A stretch of 64,000 nucleotides of DNA from Methylocystis sp. H62 (GCF_015709515.1 NZ_JADNQZ010000057.1:186001-250000), one strand, 5' to 3'. Positions 28,661 through 40,042 are shown, numbered from the stretch's first letter. The notes: a model not told the origin generated them from the sequence alone. Translations and numbers: made by a program.

Positions 28661-29288
28661 TGGGGAGCCTTGTGCTTGACGACGACGACTCGCGCGCCCT
28701 TACGGGTGCGGCTGTCCGCCGATTCGCAGCTCAAGCTACCGAGCGCCTCAACCGCGGTCAATTCGTCTCGCCACTCTTCCCCCTTTAAAAACACGCCAAG
28801 GGCGCCTTTTTTTAGTGGCGCTTCGGCAAGTTGCACGAGACGGGAAAGCGGCGCGAGGGCGCGTGCGCTGACGCCGCCGACTTCGGCGGCCAGATTGGGC
28901 AGAACGCTTTCGATCCGCTCAGCATGAATGACCACCGGCGCTCCTGTTTCACGTGAAACAGCCCGCAGAAATCCAGCCTTGCGCTGATCGCTCTCGATCA
29001 AATGAACCACGGCGCCCGGCGTCAACTTCAACAAAAGCGCCGTCACCAGCCCGGGAAAGCCTGCGCCTGACCCCAGATCCGCCCAGCGCCTGATGTGAGG
29101 CGCGGCGGCGTGAACCTGCGCCGAATCGGCAAAGTGCCGCAGCCATACGTCGCCGAGCGTCGCCGAGGAGATCAGATTGATCTTCGCCTGCCAGCGCCGC
29201 AGCAAGGATTCGTAGATCTCAAGCTCCGCTACAATCGGTTTAAGTTCCGGGAAGAGTTGGCGCGCCTCTTCCCGGCTAGATCTGTCTC

Positions 29289-29292
<4 letters not shown>
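28657..29292 (-). CDS. rsmG: 16S rRNA (guanine527-N7)-methyltransferase RsmG
   Basis: SAM-dependent methylation of G527 in 16S rRNA. The motif [12 protein letters not shown] (SAM binding) and the [14 protein letters not shown] segment are diagnostic; 211 residues. The start overlaps the mnmG stop by four bases, and its end overlaps parA by four. A perfect parS site is embedded in the coding sequence, encoding part of AVSRETGAP. Confidence 0.95.
28945..28960. other. parS centromere site inside rsmG
   Basis: TGTTTCACGTGAAACA, a perfect 16-bp palindrome identical to the bacterial parS consensus. It lies inside the rsmG reading frame, 285 bases upstream of the parA start. It should nucleate ParB loading. 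Confidence 0.95.
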
Positions 29293-31142
<1,850 letters not shown>

Positions 31143-31151
31143 GGCTTGGCC

Positions 31152-31167
31152 TGTTTCACGTGAAACA
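31152..31167. other. parS centromere site between mnmE and mnmG
   Basis: Second perfect copy of TGTTTCACGTGAAACA, filling most of the 27-bp gap between the mnmE stop and the mnmG start. It is 2.2 kb from the first copy. Because it occupies the position of the mnmG ribosome-binding region, ParB binding and mnmG expression may interact. Confidence 0.95.
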
Positions 31168-31169
31168 TA

Positions 31170-32468
31170 TCATTTGCCAATACAAAAACGCGAGAAAACC
31201 GCGTCAAGAATTTCCTCGACATCGACGGCGCCGACGATCCGCCCCAGCGCCTGGCTGGCGCGGCGCAGTTCCTCGGCCTGAAGCTCGAGCGCCCCGCCGC
31301 CAGCCAGTATAGAGTCAATACTTTCAACGGCTTGCTCCAACGCATGGCGATGCCGTTCTCGCACGATCAGCGACGCCGCCCCGTCGCCCATTCGCGCCCG
31401 CGCGCGTGCTTCAATTGCTACAGCCAACGCCTCAAGCCCCTCGCCGCTTAAGGCGCAGACGCCGATCGCGCCTTGAGGCGCTGGCGTCAGATCGGTTTTG
31501 GTCGCGACGCGGATCATTTCAATTTCGTCGTGCGGCGGCGCCTCCGCTGAATCCGACAGCCACAGCGCCAGGTCGGCGGTTTCGACCCGCGCGAGCGTCC
31601 GATCGACGCCGATCCGCTCAATCGCGTCGGCCGCCTCGCGCAGACCTGCGGTGTCGATCAATGTCACCGGCAATCCGCCGATATCGAGATGCGCCTCGAT
31701 CATATCCCGCGTCGTGCCGGGGATCGGCGAGACGATCGCGAGGTCGCGCCGCGTCAGGGCGTTGATCAGCGTCGACTTGCCGACGTTTGGCCGCCCCAGA
31801 ATCATGACGAGAAAGCCTTCGCGCATGCGCTCCGAGGCTGGCGCGAGCTGCAGCGCCGCGCGCAAGTCCACGGCAAGCGGCGAAAGCAGCGCGCCGAGCC
31901 GAGCCGGCGAAAACACCCCGACATCCGCCTCGTCGCTGAAGTCGAGCTCTGCCTCAACAAACGCCAGCGACTCCACCAGCGCCGCCCGCCAGCCCTCGAC
32001 CTTCCGGCGCAACGCGCCGCCCGCCACCCGCAGCGCCTGTCGCCGCTGCGCCTCGGTTTGCGCATCGACCAGATCCGCCAGCGCTTCCGCCTGCGACAGA
32101 TCGAGCTTGCCATTGGCGAAGCTGCGGCGCGCGAATTCGCCGGGTTCGGCCGGCCGCAGGCCCGGGAGCCGATGCAAAGCGGCAAGTGCGCCCTCGACGA
32201 CGGCGCGGCCGCCATGCAGCTGCAGCTCGGCGTAATCTTCTCCCGTTGACGACGCGGGACCGGGATAGAACAGCGCGATCCCCCGATCCAGCATTTCCCC
32301 GGTCTCGGGATCGCGCAAAATCGCAAAGCTCGCCTGCCGCGGCGCCGGCAGCTTGCCGGCGAGCGCCTTGAGCGCGTTCCCTGCCCCCGGCCCCGAGATC
32401 CGGATCACGGCGATCGCGGCGCGCCCAGGCCCGGTGCCGAGCGCGAAGATCGTGTCGGGCGCCGTCAC
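31170..32468 (-). CDS. mnmE: tRNA modification GTPase MnmE (TrmE)
   Basis: GTPase partner of MnmG in U34 modification. G-domain motifs GRPNVGKSTLIN, the switch PGTTRD and DTAGL are present, and the C terminus ends FCIGK with the Cys conserved in active MnmE. The start is taken as GTG 32468, giving VTAPDTIFALGTG and 432 residues and overlapping the upstream Rieske gene stop by four bases (GTGA). The longer frame starting at 32507 would have no family-like N terminus. Confidence 0.95.
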   Translation of the reverse strand: MTAPDTIFALGTGPGRAAIAVIRISGPGAGNALKALAGKLPAPRQASFAILRDPETGEMLDRGIALFYPGPASSTGEDYAELQLHGGRAVVEGALAALHRLPGLRPAEPGEFARRSFANGKLDLSQAEALADLVDAQTEAQRRQALRVAGGALRRKVEGWRAALVESLAFVEAELDFSDEADVGVFSPARLGALLSPLAVDLRAALQLAPASERMREGFLVMILGRPNVGKSTLINALTRRDLAIVSPIPGTTRDMIEAHLDIGGLPVTLIDTAGLREAADAIERIGVDRTLARVETADLALWLSDSAEAPPHDEIEMIRVATKTDLTPAPQGAIGVCALSGEGLEALAVAIEARARARMGDGAASLIVRERHRHALEQAVESIDSILAGGGALELQAEELRRASQALGRIVGAVDVEEILDAVFSRFCIGK

Positions 32469-33442
32469 GGGGCGACGGACTCGCCGCGGCGCGGCGGGGA
32501 AACACACGTTCCCAGCAGCCGGTCGCGATAGATTTTGCGAAACGCCAGGGTCGGCGCATCGGTGCGCACGGACGCCTCCTCGGCCGCCGGCGGAACCATG
32601 GGCGGCAAAGAGGATTCAACGATCGCCTGATCCTCGCGGGCGATCCGCCGGTTCATCCAGCGGAAGGCGAAATCGAAGAGCGACGCGCGCGCGAAACTGC
32701 GCACGGTCAGCAGCCAAAGGCGGGTCGTCTGCTCGTCTTCGGGAATGCAGGCGACCATGAGCCGAAAGGTTTTCCCCGGCGGGTCGATGAAGAGCTCCAT
32801 CACATTGGGGAAACGATAATCCATATTGCCAGCGCGGGGCGCGCCGTCGACGCTCGCGCAAATGCGTCCGCCATAGGGCGTCGCCTCGAAGGTCATCTCC
32901 AGCCTGCCCGCGCCGACGTGCTTAGAAAGATCGCGCCCGATTGTGCTGCGGTGCACAAAAGGCAGATGCGGACTGTCGAGCATGTTTTCCATGACCCGCG
33001 TCCAATGCGCCTTCCAGACTACCGATTGATCACACAGCGTGACGCCCTGCGACGCCATAAGCGTTTGAGATGTCAAAGGTTCTTCGACGGGATCGACGCC
33101 CGTGTAGAGCCACAGCAGACCGCCGGACTCGCGGCACGGCAAGCCGACGGCGCTCAAGTTTTCGCGTTTGGCGTCGGGGTTCCACGGAACGTGGCAGTTG
33201 CGGCCCGCGCCGTCGAAGCGCCAGCCATGGAAGGGACATTCGATGACGCCCTTCTCGACGCGGCCGAGCGACAAAGCCACGCCGCGATGCGGACAGCGAT
33301 CGATGAGCGCGCAGGCCTTGCCGCCAGCGTCCCGGAAGAAGACCACACGCTCGCCGGCGACGCGCATCGCCAGCGGCGCGTCGCGCTTCAAGTCGCGCGC
33401 CAGGCCGACCATCGTCCACACATTGGCGAAATCCTTGAACAT
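32465..33442 (-). CDS. Rieske [2Fe-2S] oxygenase-type protein
   Basis: 325 residues. The N-terminal Rieske domain has the cluster ligands CPHRG and CPFHGW (residues about 49-70). The C-terminal part has a non-heme iron site pattern ENMLDSPHLPFVH as in ring-hydroxylating oxygenase alpha subunits and phytoene/pheophorbide-type monooxygenases (VanA/CAO-like). No reductase or ferredoxin is adjacent and the substrate is unknown. It overlaps mnmE by four bases, an unusual coupling with a tRNA modification gene. Confidence 0.82.
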   Translation of the reverse strand: MFKDFANVWTMVGLARDLKRDAPLAMRVAGERVVFFRDAGGKACALIDRCPHRGVALSLGRVEKGVIECPFHGWRFDGAGRNCHVPWNPDAKRENLSAVGLPCRESGGLLWLYTGVDPVEEPLTSQTLMASQGVTLCDQSVVWKAHWTRVMENMLDSPHLPFVHRSTIGRDLSKHVGAGRLEMTFEATPYGGRICASVDGAPRAGNMDYRFPNVMELFIDPPGKTFRLMVACIPEDEQTTRLWLLTVRSFARASLFDFAFRWMNRRIAREDQAIVESSLPPMVPPAAEEASVRTDAPTLAFRKIYRDRLLGTCVSPPRRGESVAP

Positions 33443-33501
33443 ACGCGCCGCTTATTTCCTTCGCCGCTGGAATTCGCAAGGCCTGTCCGGCACAAAGACA
33501 T

Positions 33502-34014
33502 ATGCGAACGCAAGCAATATGTCGCCGGCTCACCGGCTCCGATGCGGAGCTCTTTCAAGCCTTGCGACTTGAGAGCTTTACATTGGAGCCCCGCGCCTTT
33601 CGCTTCGCGCCGGAAGATGAGGCGCATATCTCGCTAGACGCGGTCGCCGCACGCCTTCAGCGCGACTTTGTCATCGGCGCGTTCAGCGCAGAAGATTCGC
33701 GAATGATTGGCGTTGGCGGATTGGCGTGGAGCGACGGCGTGAAGACGCGCCATAAGGCGCTGCTCTACGGCATGTATGTGAAGTCCGCTGAGCGCGGATC
33801 GGGCGCCGCCGACGCGATCATGAAAGGAATGATCGACGAGGCGCGCGGCAGCGTCGAGATCGTCACGCTTACCGTCGTCTCGACGAATTTTCGCGCGCTG
33901 CGCTTCTACGAACGATGGGGGTTTCGCGCCTATGGCGTCGAAGAGCGCTCAGCGAAAAACGGCGACGGCGATTATCTCGATGAAACGCTGATGGCGCTGC
34001 GTTTCAACGCGTAA
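33502..34014 (+). CDS. GNAT-family N-acetyltransferase
   Basis: 170 residues with the GNAT fold: an N-terminal strand MRTQAICRRLTGSDAELFQALRLE (first ~24 residues), the acetyl-CoA loop region with LYGMYVKSAERGSGAADAIM, and the C-terminal NFRALRFYERWGFRAYGVEE motif typical of the family. The substrate (protein, amine or antibiotic) cannot be inferred. It is divergent from the Rieske gene and convergent with rho. Confidence 0.85.
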   Translation: MRTQAICRRLTGSDAELFQALRLESFTLEPRAFRFAPEDEAHISLDAVAARLQRDFVIGAFSAEDSRMIGVGGLAWSDGVKTRHKALLYGMYVKSAERGSGAADAIMKGMIDEARGSVEIVTLTVVSTNFRALRFYERWGFRAYGVEERSAKNGDGDYLDETLMALRFNA

Positions 34015-34063
34015 AACAGGCGACAAGACGAGAGCCGATGAGTCGGCTCATCGCCTATCGCCG

Positions 34064-35329
<1,266 letters not shown>

Positions 35330-35642
35330 TCAGGAGGAACCTTGGGTATTACTGGCGCGCAGATGGAAACGAGCCGGAGAGAAGAGGTGTGGCGGGGGAG
35401 ACGGCCTTCGGGGAGCGCCGGCGAAAATCCGGCGATGCCGCTACAAGCAGACACGGGCCTCAGAGGGATAGGGTTCACTTAGACAATTTCCAGACATGAA
35501 TCAAGAGTTCCGTTAAAGCGGCCCTATCGCGCCAAACGGGCCGGCGCCGCTGGCGAAGCAGGACTGGCGCAGCCGAACTTGGGCGCCGCATAATCTTTTC
35601 CCCTTTGCTCATCTCACCCCTCTTTTGCTCATGGGACTTCAG
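35330..35642. other. Divergent intergenic region upstream of rho
   Basis: About 310 bases between rho and a divergent gene. No gene recognised; short open frames have no protein-like character. A promoter and long leader for rho are expected here, but no specific motif could be identified. Confidence 0.4.
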
Positions 35643-36407
35643 ATGTCCGCCATCACTCTCGCTCGCTATCCGGTTCGAATGGACGGCGAAACCGCCGACG
35701 TCGGCGACGCCGAGGAGCTTGTCATCCTTCTCGACGTTCTCAACGGCCGCCGCGACCGGGAGGTTCTCACGCAGCTGCATCCGCATTTGCCGCAAATCAT
35801 TCGCAAGCCTTCGGACCTGCCGCTGCTGATGCGCGGGCTCGGTCGCGACGACCAGATCTTCCTCGTCGAGGCGATGGGCGATTCCCTGGCCGACGCTCTG
35901 CAGACCGCGCGTCACCTGCGCGAGCTGCTGGCGACGATCGTAGAGCCGCAAGTCAGATTGAGCGTCATCGAGACTCTTGGCGGACCAGGATTGCGCAAAC
36001 TTATCGTCACAGCGCGGGACCTTTCAGGCGCTTTGGAATGGACCTATGCGCACCGCAGCCGTCGGCTTCTCGAACTTCTCGGCGCCGATTATCTGCGCCG
36101 CCTCATCCGCCATGGCGACGATCTGGCGCTCGCGTTAAACGCTCTTGCCGAAGACGCTCAACGCGCGCTGTTCGACAGCATCGGATTCGCGCGCGTCCCG
36201 GAGTTGACGCGCAACGCGCGCGATCTGGCGCTGCTGCTGCGGGCGCTCCCGCCCGCCATCAGCGCGACTCTGCTTGATCAATTCGATCGCCGACAGCTCG
36301 TCGAGATCATCGGCGATCGCCGGGCCTGGCTTTACCTCTACAATCGAATCAGGCCGGACGAGGCCGTCCAGTTGCTCGCCAAGCTCGGAGCGGACAATGC
36401 CCTATGA
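35643..36407 (+). CDS. Conserved-looking helical-repeat protein, unknown function
   Basis: 254 residues without signal peptide or membrane segment. It is made of repeated leucine-rich helical units, each carrying a short 'hydrophobic-x-x-R-L-L' pattern, e.g. LRKLIVTARDLSGALEW, LRRLIRHGDDLALALNAL and LTRNARDLALLLRAL, which suggests an alpha-solenoid. Start ATG 35643 gives MSAITLARYP. Its last bases overlap the amidohydrolase start, so the two are coupled. I do not recognise a family. Confidence 0.6.
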   Translation: MSAITLARYPVRMDGETADVGDAEELVILLDVLNGRRDREVLTQLHPHLPQIIRKPSDLPLLMRGLGRDDQIFLVEAMGDSLADALQTARHLRELLATIVEPQVRLSVIETLGGPGLRKLIVTARDLSGALEWTYAHRSRRLLELLGADYLRRLIRHGDDLALALNALAEDAQRALFDSIGFARVPELTRNARDLALLLRALPPAISATLLDQFDRRQLVEIIGDRRAWLYLYNRIRPDEAVQLLAKLGADNAL

Positions 36408-37452
36408 ACCATCGCGTATTTCGCGCCGCAATTCGCAAAACGTCGGTTCGCTTGCGCGGCTTCGCGGCAGCAGCCGCCGGATGATCGACGCGCATCTTCA
36501 CGTCGTCGATTTCGTCCAGGAGACGCCAGGCGGACCGGCGCTCATCGACCACATGGATCGCGCCAACGTCGATAAGGCGGTGATCTTCGGACTGCCCGTA
36601 CGCAAGCTATGGAACGAATACGACCGCGAGCCGCCAGACTATTATCTCGCCAATGACGCGCACTGCTATTATTACGCCTATACGGACGTCATCGTCGCCG
36701 AAATGGTGCGCGCTCTCCCCGCAGAGCATCAGAGCCGACTCTATCCGTTGATCTGCGGCTTCAATCCAGTCGATCGCTACGCCATTCGTCATGTCCAGCG
36801 GCTATATGAGCAATATCCCGACGTGTGGAGCGGCATTGGCGAAATGCTGTTGCGCCACGATGATCTCACCGCCTTCTCCTTCGGCGAAAATGCGCGCGCC
36901 AATCATCGCGCGCTCTACCCGATCTACGAATTTGCCGGCCACTACGACCTTCCGGTGCTGTTGCATCAAAACGTCACGGCCGTTTCGAAGGGCGATCATC
37001 CCGTCTATCTCTTCGAACTTGAAGCGGCGCTGCGCGAATTTCCGCGCACGCGCTTCATCTTTGCGCATTGCGGCATGTCGCGGCGCGTGAGTGCGCCCTT
37101 CTATTATCAGATGGTCGAACGGCTGCTCGACCAATATCCTAACGTCTGCGTCGATTATTCATGGGTGATCTACGACGTCGCCATCTGCCCCGATTCCGCG
37201 CCTGACGAAAATTGGCTGGCGCTCACCGAACGTCATAGCGAGCGCATTTGTTTGGGCTCCGACCTCGTCGCCAAATTCGAACGCTTGGGACCAGAACTCC
37301 AACGCTACGACGTTTTTCTCGACGAGCTGAGCGACAAGGCCTGCGCGGATCTCTGCTGGCGGACCGCGGAGCGCATCTATGGCGCCAACAAGGGCAAGGT
37401 GAATGGCGTCGCGCGGCCGATCGCGCCCGACTGGGAGAAGATCATCGCCTAG
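36397..37452 (+). CDS. Amidohydrolase-family (TIM-barrel) metal-dependent hydrolase
   Basis: 351 residues. The metal-binding N-terminal motif MIDAHLHVVDF, HQNVT, FAHCGMSRRV and the closing CLGSDLVAKF are those of the amidohydrolase_2 superfamily (decarboxylase or lactonase-like). The start at ATG 36397 has GGAG 6 nt upstream and overlaps the preceding gene; ATG 36481 (MIDAHLHVV) would remove a 28-residue basic extension and is a fair alternative. It is translationally coupled to the unknown helical protein. Substrate unknown. Confidence 0.78.
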   Translation: MPYEPSRISRRNSQNVGSLARLRGSSRRMIDAHLHVVDFVQETPGGPALIDHMDRANVDKAVIFGLPVRKLWNEYDREPPDYYLANDAHCYYYAYTDVIVAEMVRALPAEHQSRLYPLICGFNPVDRYAIRHVQRLYEQYPDVWSGIGEMLLRHDDLTAFSFGENARANHRALYPIYEFAGHYDLPVLLHQNVTAVSKGDHPVYLFELEAALREFPRTRFIFAHCGMSRRVSAPFYYQMVERLLDQYPNVCVDYSWVIYDVAICPDSAPDENWLALTERHSERICLGSDLVAKFERLGPELQRYDVFLDELSDKACADLCWRTAERIYGANKGKVNGVARPIAPDWEKIIA

Positions 37453-37560
37453 AGCGCTTCCCGATCACATGGACTCATGTGATCGATAGGAATCGCTCAA
37501 CATCGAAATATTGGAGCAGGTTCTCATCGAAAACGTCTGTCAACTTTTTCGGAACCTGCT
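37450..37560 (+). repeat. Interspersed palindromic repeat, family A, copy 2
   Basis: Begins with the amidohydrolase stop codon as TAGAGCGC, continues with the hairpin GATCACATG-N4-CATGTGATC, then the shared AATCGCTC and GGAGCAGGTTCTCATCG blocks, and ends with CGAAAACGT-CTGTCA-ACTTTTTCG. It fills the whole space between this gene and convergent hemJ, whose stop is 7 bases beyond the repeat. The last hairpin, flanked by A and T runs, could end transcription from both sides. Confidence 0.9.
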
Positions 37561-37566
37561 TGAGAG

Positions 37567-37986
37567 TCAGAACGGCTTGACGATCACCAGAATAACGACG
37601 CCGATCATCAGCAAGGTCGGCACTTCATTGAAGATGCGATAGTAGCGCGGCGAATGAACATTGGCGTCCGCCGCGAAACGGCGCATCAGCGCTCCGTCAT
37701 GAAGATGCGCGGCGGTCAGCAGCACGACGAGCGTCGCTTTCGCATGAAACCATCCTGACGACAGCGCCCCGCCCTCGATCGCCAGATAGATGCCGCTTAT
37801 CCAGGCGACGAGCATCGCCGGCGTCATGATGTAGCGATAGAGCCGCCGCTCCATGATCTTGAACGTCTCAGAGAGCGTCCCCTCGCCCGCGCTGGCATGG
37901 TAGACGAAGAGACGCGGCAGATAGAGCAGCCCCGCCATCCACGAGATGATGGCGATCACATGCAGCGCCTTGATCCAGACGTACAT
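37567..37986 (-). CDS. hemJ: Protoporphyrinogen IX oxidase HemJ
   Basis: Membrane oxidase of the heme pathway in most alphaproteobacteria (formerly UPF0093). 139 residues with four membrane segments; conserved residues include the His of ALHVIAIISWMAGLLYLPRLFVYH (split as ALHVIAIISW and MAGLLYLPRLFVYH) and the Lys/His region HAKATLVV. It is two bases downstream of hemE, so the pair is an operon for heme biosynthesis. Confidence 0.93.
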   Translation of the reverse strand: MYVWIKALHVIAIISWMAGLLYLPRLFVYHASAGEGTLSETFKIMERRLYRYIMTPAMLVAWISGIYLAIEGGALSSGWFHAKATLVVLLTAAHLHDGALMRRFAADANVHSPRYYRIFNEVPTLLMIGVVILVIVKPF

Positions 37987-37988
37987 CG

Positions 37989-39020
37989 TCAGGCTCCCCG
38001 TCGAACGCGCGCGACAAGCCGCTCGACGTTTTCGATCGGCGTCTGCTGCAAGATGCCGTGACCAAGATTGAAAATATGCGGACGGCCTTCGAAGGCGGCG
38101 AGAATCGAATCGACTTCGCGGTCGAGCCCTTCTCCGCCCGCGACAAGCACGAGCGGGTCAAGATTGCCTTGCAGCGGCACATTCGACTCGGTGTGCGCAA
38201 CGGCCCATGCGGGATCGAGCGCCGTATCGATGCCGTAAGCATCCGCGCCGATCGTCTGCGTGAGCCTGGGCAGATACGCGTCGGCGCCGCGTATGAAGGC
38301 GATCACCGGCGTTTGCGGATGGCGCGCTTTGACGCCTTCCACGATCCGCCGGACCGGTTCCGCCGACCAGCGCTGAAATTCATTTGCCGGCAAGACGCCG
38401 GCCCAGCTGTCGAAGATCTGCACGACCTCGACGCCGGCCTCGATCTGGCGCGCGAGATAGTCGATCGACGCCTCAACGACGCGATCGATCAGCTGCGCGA
38501 AAGCGTCGGGATAACGATAGGCGAACAGTCTCGCCGGCGCCTGATCGGGCGTGCCCTGCCCGGCGATCATATAGCTCACCACCGTGAACGGCGCGCCGCA
38601 AAAGCCGATGAACGCCACGTCCGAAGGCAACGCCGTTTTGACAAGATCGATCGTCTCGAACACCGGCGAAAGATGCTCGATCTTAAACTGACCGAGCCGC
38701 TGCGCCTGCTCCGGGGTTTCAATCGGCTCCAGCCGCGGACCCGAGCCGCTCTCGAAGGAAACCCGTTGGCCCATGGCGTCGGGCACCACAAGAATGTCGG
38801 AGAACAAAATCGCCGCGTCGAAGTGAAAGCGCCGGATCGGCTGCAGGGTCACGTCGGCCGCCTTCTGCGGCGAATAGCAAAAATCGAGGAAGCTCTTCGT
38901 CGTCGCGCGAACCTCCCGATATTCGGGAAGGTAACGGCCCGCCTGACGCATCAGCCAGAGCGGCGGAACGCTTCGCACCTGTCTGCGCAGAACCGAAAGA
39001 AGCGCCTTCTCTTCCGCCAT
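37989..39020 (-). CDS. hemE: Uroporphyrinogen decarboxylase HemE
   Basis: Decarboxylates the four acetate groups of uroporphyrinogen III in heme biosynthesis. The signature RQAGRYLPEYRE and the MGQRVSFESGSGP loop are present. From ATG 39020, with GGAG 8 nt upstream, it is 343 residues, as in the family; ATG 39050 would add 10. In Caulobacter, Rickettsia, Sinorhizobium and Brucella hemE flanks the chromosomal origin; the adjacent non-coding region here is treated as the origin candidate. Confidence 0.96.
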   Translation of the reverse strand: MAEEKALLSVLRRQVRSVPPLWLMRQAGRYLPEYREVRATTKSFLDFCYSPQKAADVTLQPIRRFHFDAAILFSDILVVPDAMGQRVSFESGSGPRLEPIETPEQAQRLGQFKIEHLSPVFETIDLVKTALPSDVAFIGFCGAPFTVVSYMIAGQGTPDQAPARLFAYRYPDAFAQLIDRVVEASIDYLARQIEAGVEVVQIFDSWAGVLPANEFQRWSAEPVRRIVEGVKARHPQTPVIAFIRGADAYLPRLTQTIGADAYGIDTALDPAWAVAHTESNVPLQGNLDPLVLVAGGEGLDREVDSILAAFEGRPHIFNLGHGILQQTPIENVERLVARVRRGA

Positions 39021-39421
39021 CGCGTTCGCTCCGTCTGTCGTCCTCGACAAGCGGGGTAGCGCGAAACGCCATTAAAACAAAATTCATTTTAATAAGAATT
39101 GATTCTTCAGTTGTATCGCGTAGCGGACAAAAGTTAATTTTCATTAACCAGTCGCCCACAGGCGACCCGCGAAGACCCGGTCGCTGAGGCCGTAGCGGGA
39201 AAAATTCAGACAGCGAATGGAATCATGGACGTATCGGTCGTTCTCGGCGCAAGAGATTGTGGATGGCCTGTGAATCCCTCCTGTACCGGCGCCGGCGGGA
39301 ATCCGTTCGACAGGGCTTCTCCTGTTGAGCGTTTGGGGACTCTGTGCCCGCTAACCGAAGCGGAGCATTTTTTGACCGCGTTTTATCCCCGCTCTTCGGC
39401 TTTCGCGGGAGGGCTGTGGAC
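39021..39421. other. Candidate chromosomal replication origin (oriC) next to hemE
   Basis: 400 non-coding bases between divergent hemE and maf, in the position where alphaproteobacterial origins lie. It has an AT-rich stretch (about 39070-39147) suited to unwinding, the inverted repeat AAGAAT-TG-ATTCTT at 39094-39107, and the inverted repeat GTTAAT-N4-ATTAAC at 39133-39148 that resembles a CtrA site except for a 6-nt rather than 7-nt spacer. Imperfect DnaA boxes are TGTGGATGG (39258-39266, 7 of 9) and TTATCCCCG (39383-39391, 7 of 9). GANTC sites occur at 39101, 39220, 39272 and 39299. Perfect DnaA boxes are lacking, so this rests mostly on synteny. Confidence 0.62.
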
Positions 39422-40042
39422 GTGACCGGTAAGGCAACATCGACCTTCTGGCGCGAATCGGCGCCGCTGATTCTCGCCTCCAAGAGCGCCGGCCGGCGGC
39501 AGGCGCTGCTGCATTCGGGCGTTCCTTTCGAGTCGATTCCGGCGGATGTCGACGAACGGGCGATCGAATCGCGGCTCGACGGCGCCGACGCCGACGCGAT
39601 CGCCTCAGCGTTGGCGCGCGCCAAGGCGCTCGCCGTTTCCGCTGACGGCCGGCTCGTGCTCGGCGCGGATCAGGTCGCAAGCTGTGAAGGCAGGATTTTC
39701 GGCAAGCCGGCGGATATGCGTGACGCCGAAGCGCTGCTGCGGTTCCTCTCCGGCCGCCGGCACCGCCTGCATTCGGCGATCGCTTTGGCGCGCGACGGCG
39801 CCGTGGTCTTTGCGACGGTCGGCGTCGCCGACCTCACCATGCGCGCGCTGAGCGAAGATTTCATCGCCGCTTATCTGTCGGCGGTCGGAGAGAATGCGCT
39901 GACGTCGGCCGGCGCCTATCAGATCGAAGGCCTGGGCGCGCAACTCTTCTCGAAGGTGGAAGGCGATTACTGGACCATCATGGGCCTTCCGCTGCTGGCG
40001 CTTCTCGAGGCGCTTCGGCGCGAGGGGGCGCTCCTGTCGTGA
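39422..40042 (+). CDS. maf: Maf-family nucleotide pyrophosphatase (septum-formation inhibitor type)
   Basis: House-cleaning NTP pyrophosphatase. The N-terminal ILASKSAGRRQALL and the later GADQVASCEGRIFGKP and GAYQIEGLGAQLF motifs are diagnostic. GTG 39422 is preferred: GGGAGGG lies 8 nt upstream, giving MTGKATSTFW and 206 residues. The longer frame starting at 39344 has no family-like start and runs into the origin candidate. It overlaps coaE by four bases. Confidence 0.9.
   Translation: MTGKATSTFWRESAPLILASKSAGRRQALLHSGVPFESIPADVDERAIESRLDGADADAIASALARAKALAVSADGRLVLGADQVASCEGRIFGKPADMRDAEALLRFLSGRRHRLHSAIALARDGAVVFATVGVADLTMRALSEDFIAAYLSAVGENALTSAGAYQIEGLGAQLFSKVEGDYWTIMGLPLLALLEALRREGALLS

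Noticed and set aside
39094-39107. AAGAAT-TG-ATTCTT near hemE as an Irr iron-control box
   Set aside because: The rhizobial box is usually described with AGAA and TTCT separated by 3 bases; here the separation is 4 and the flanks differ, so the match is not good enough.
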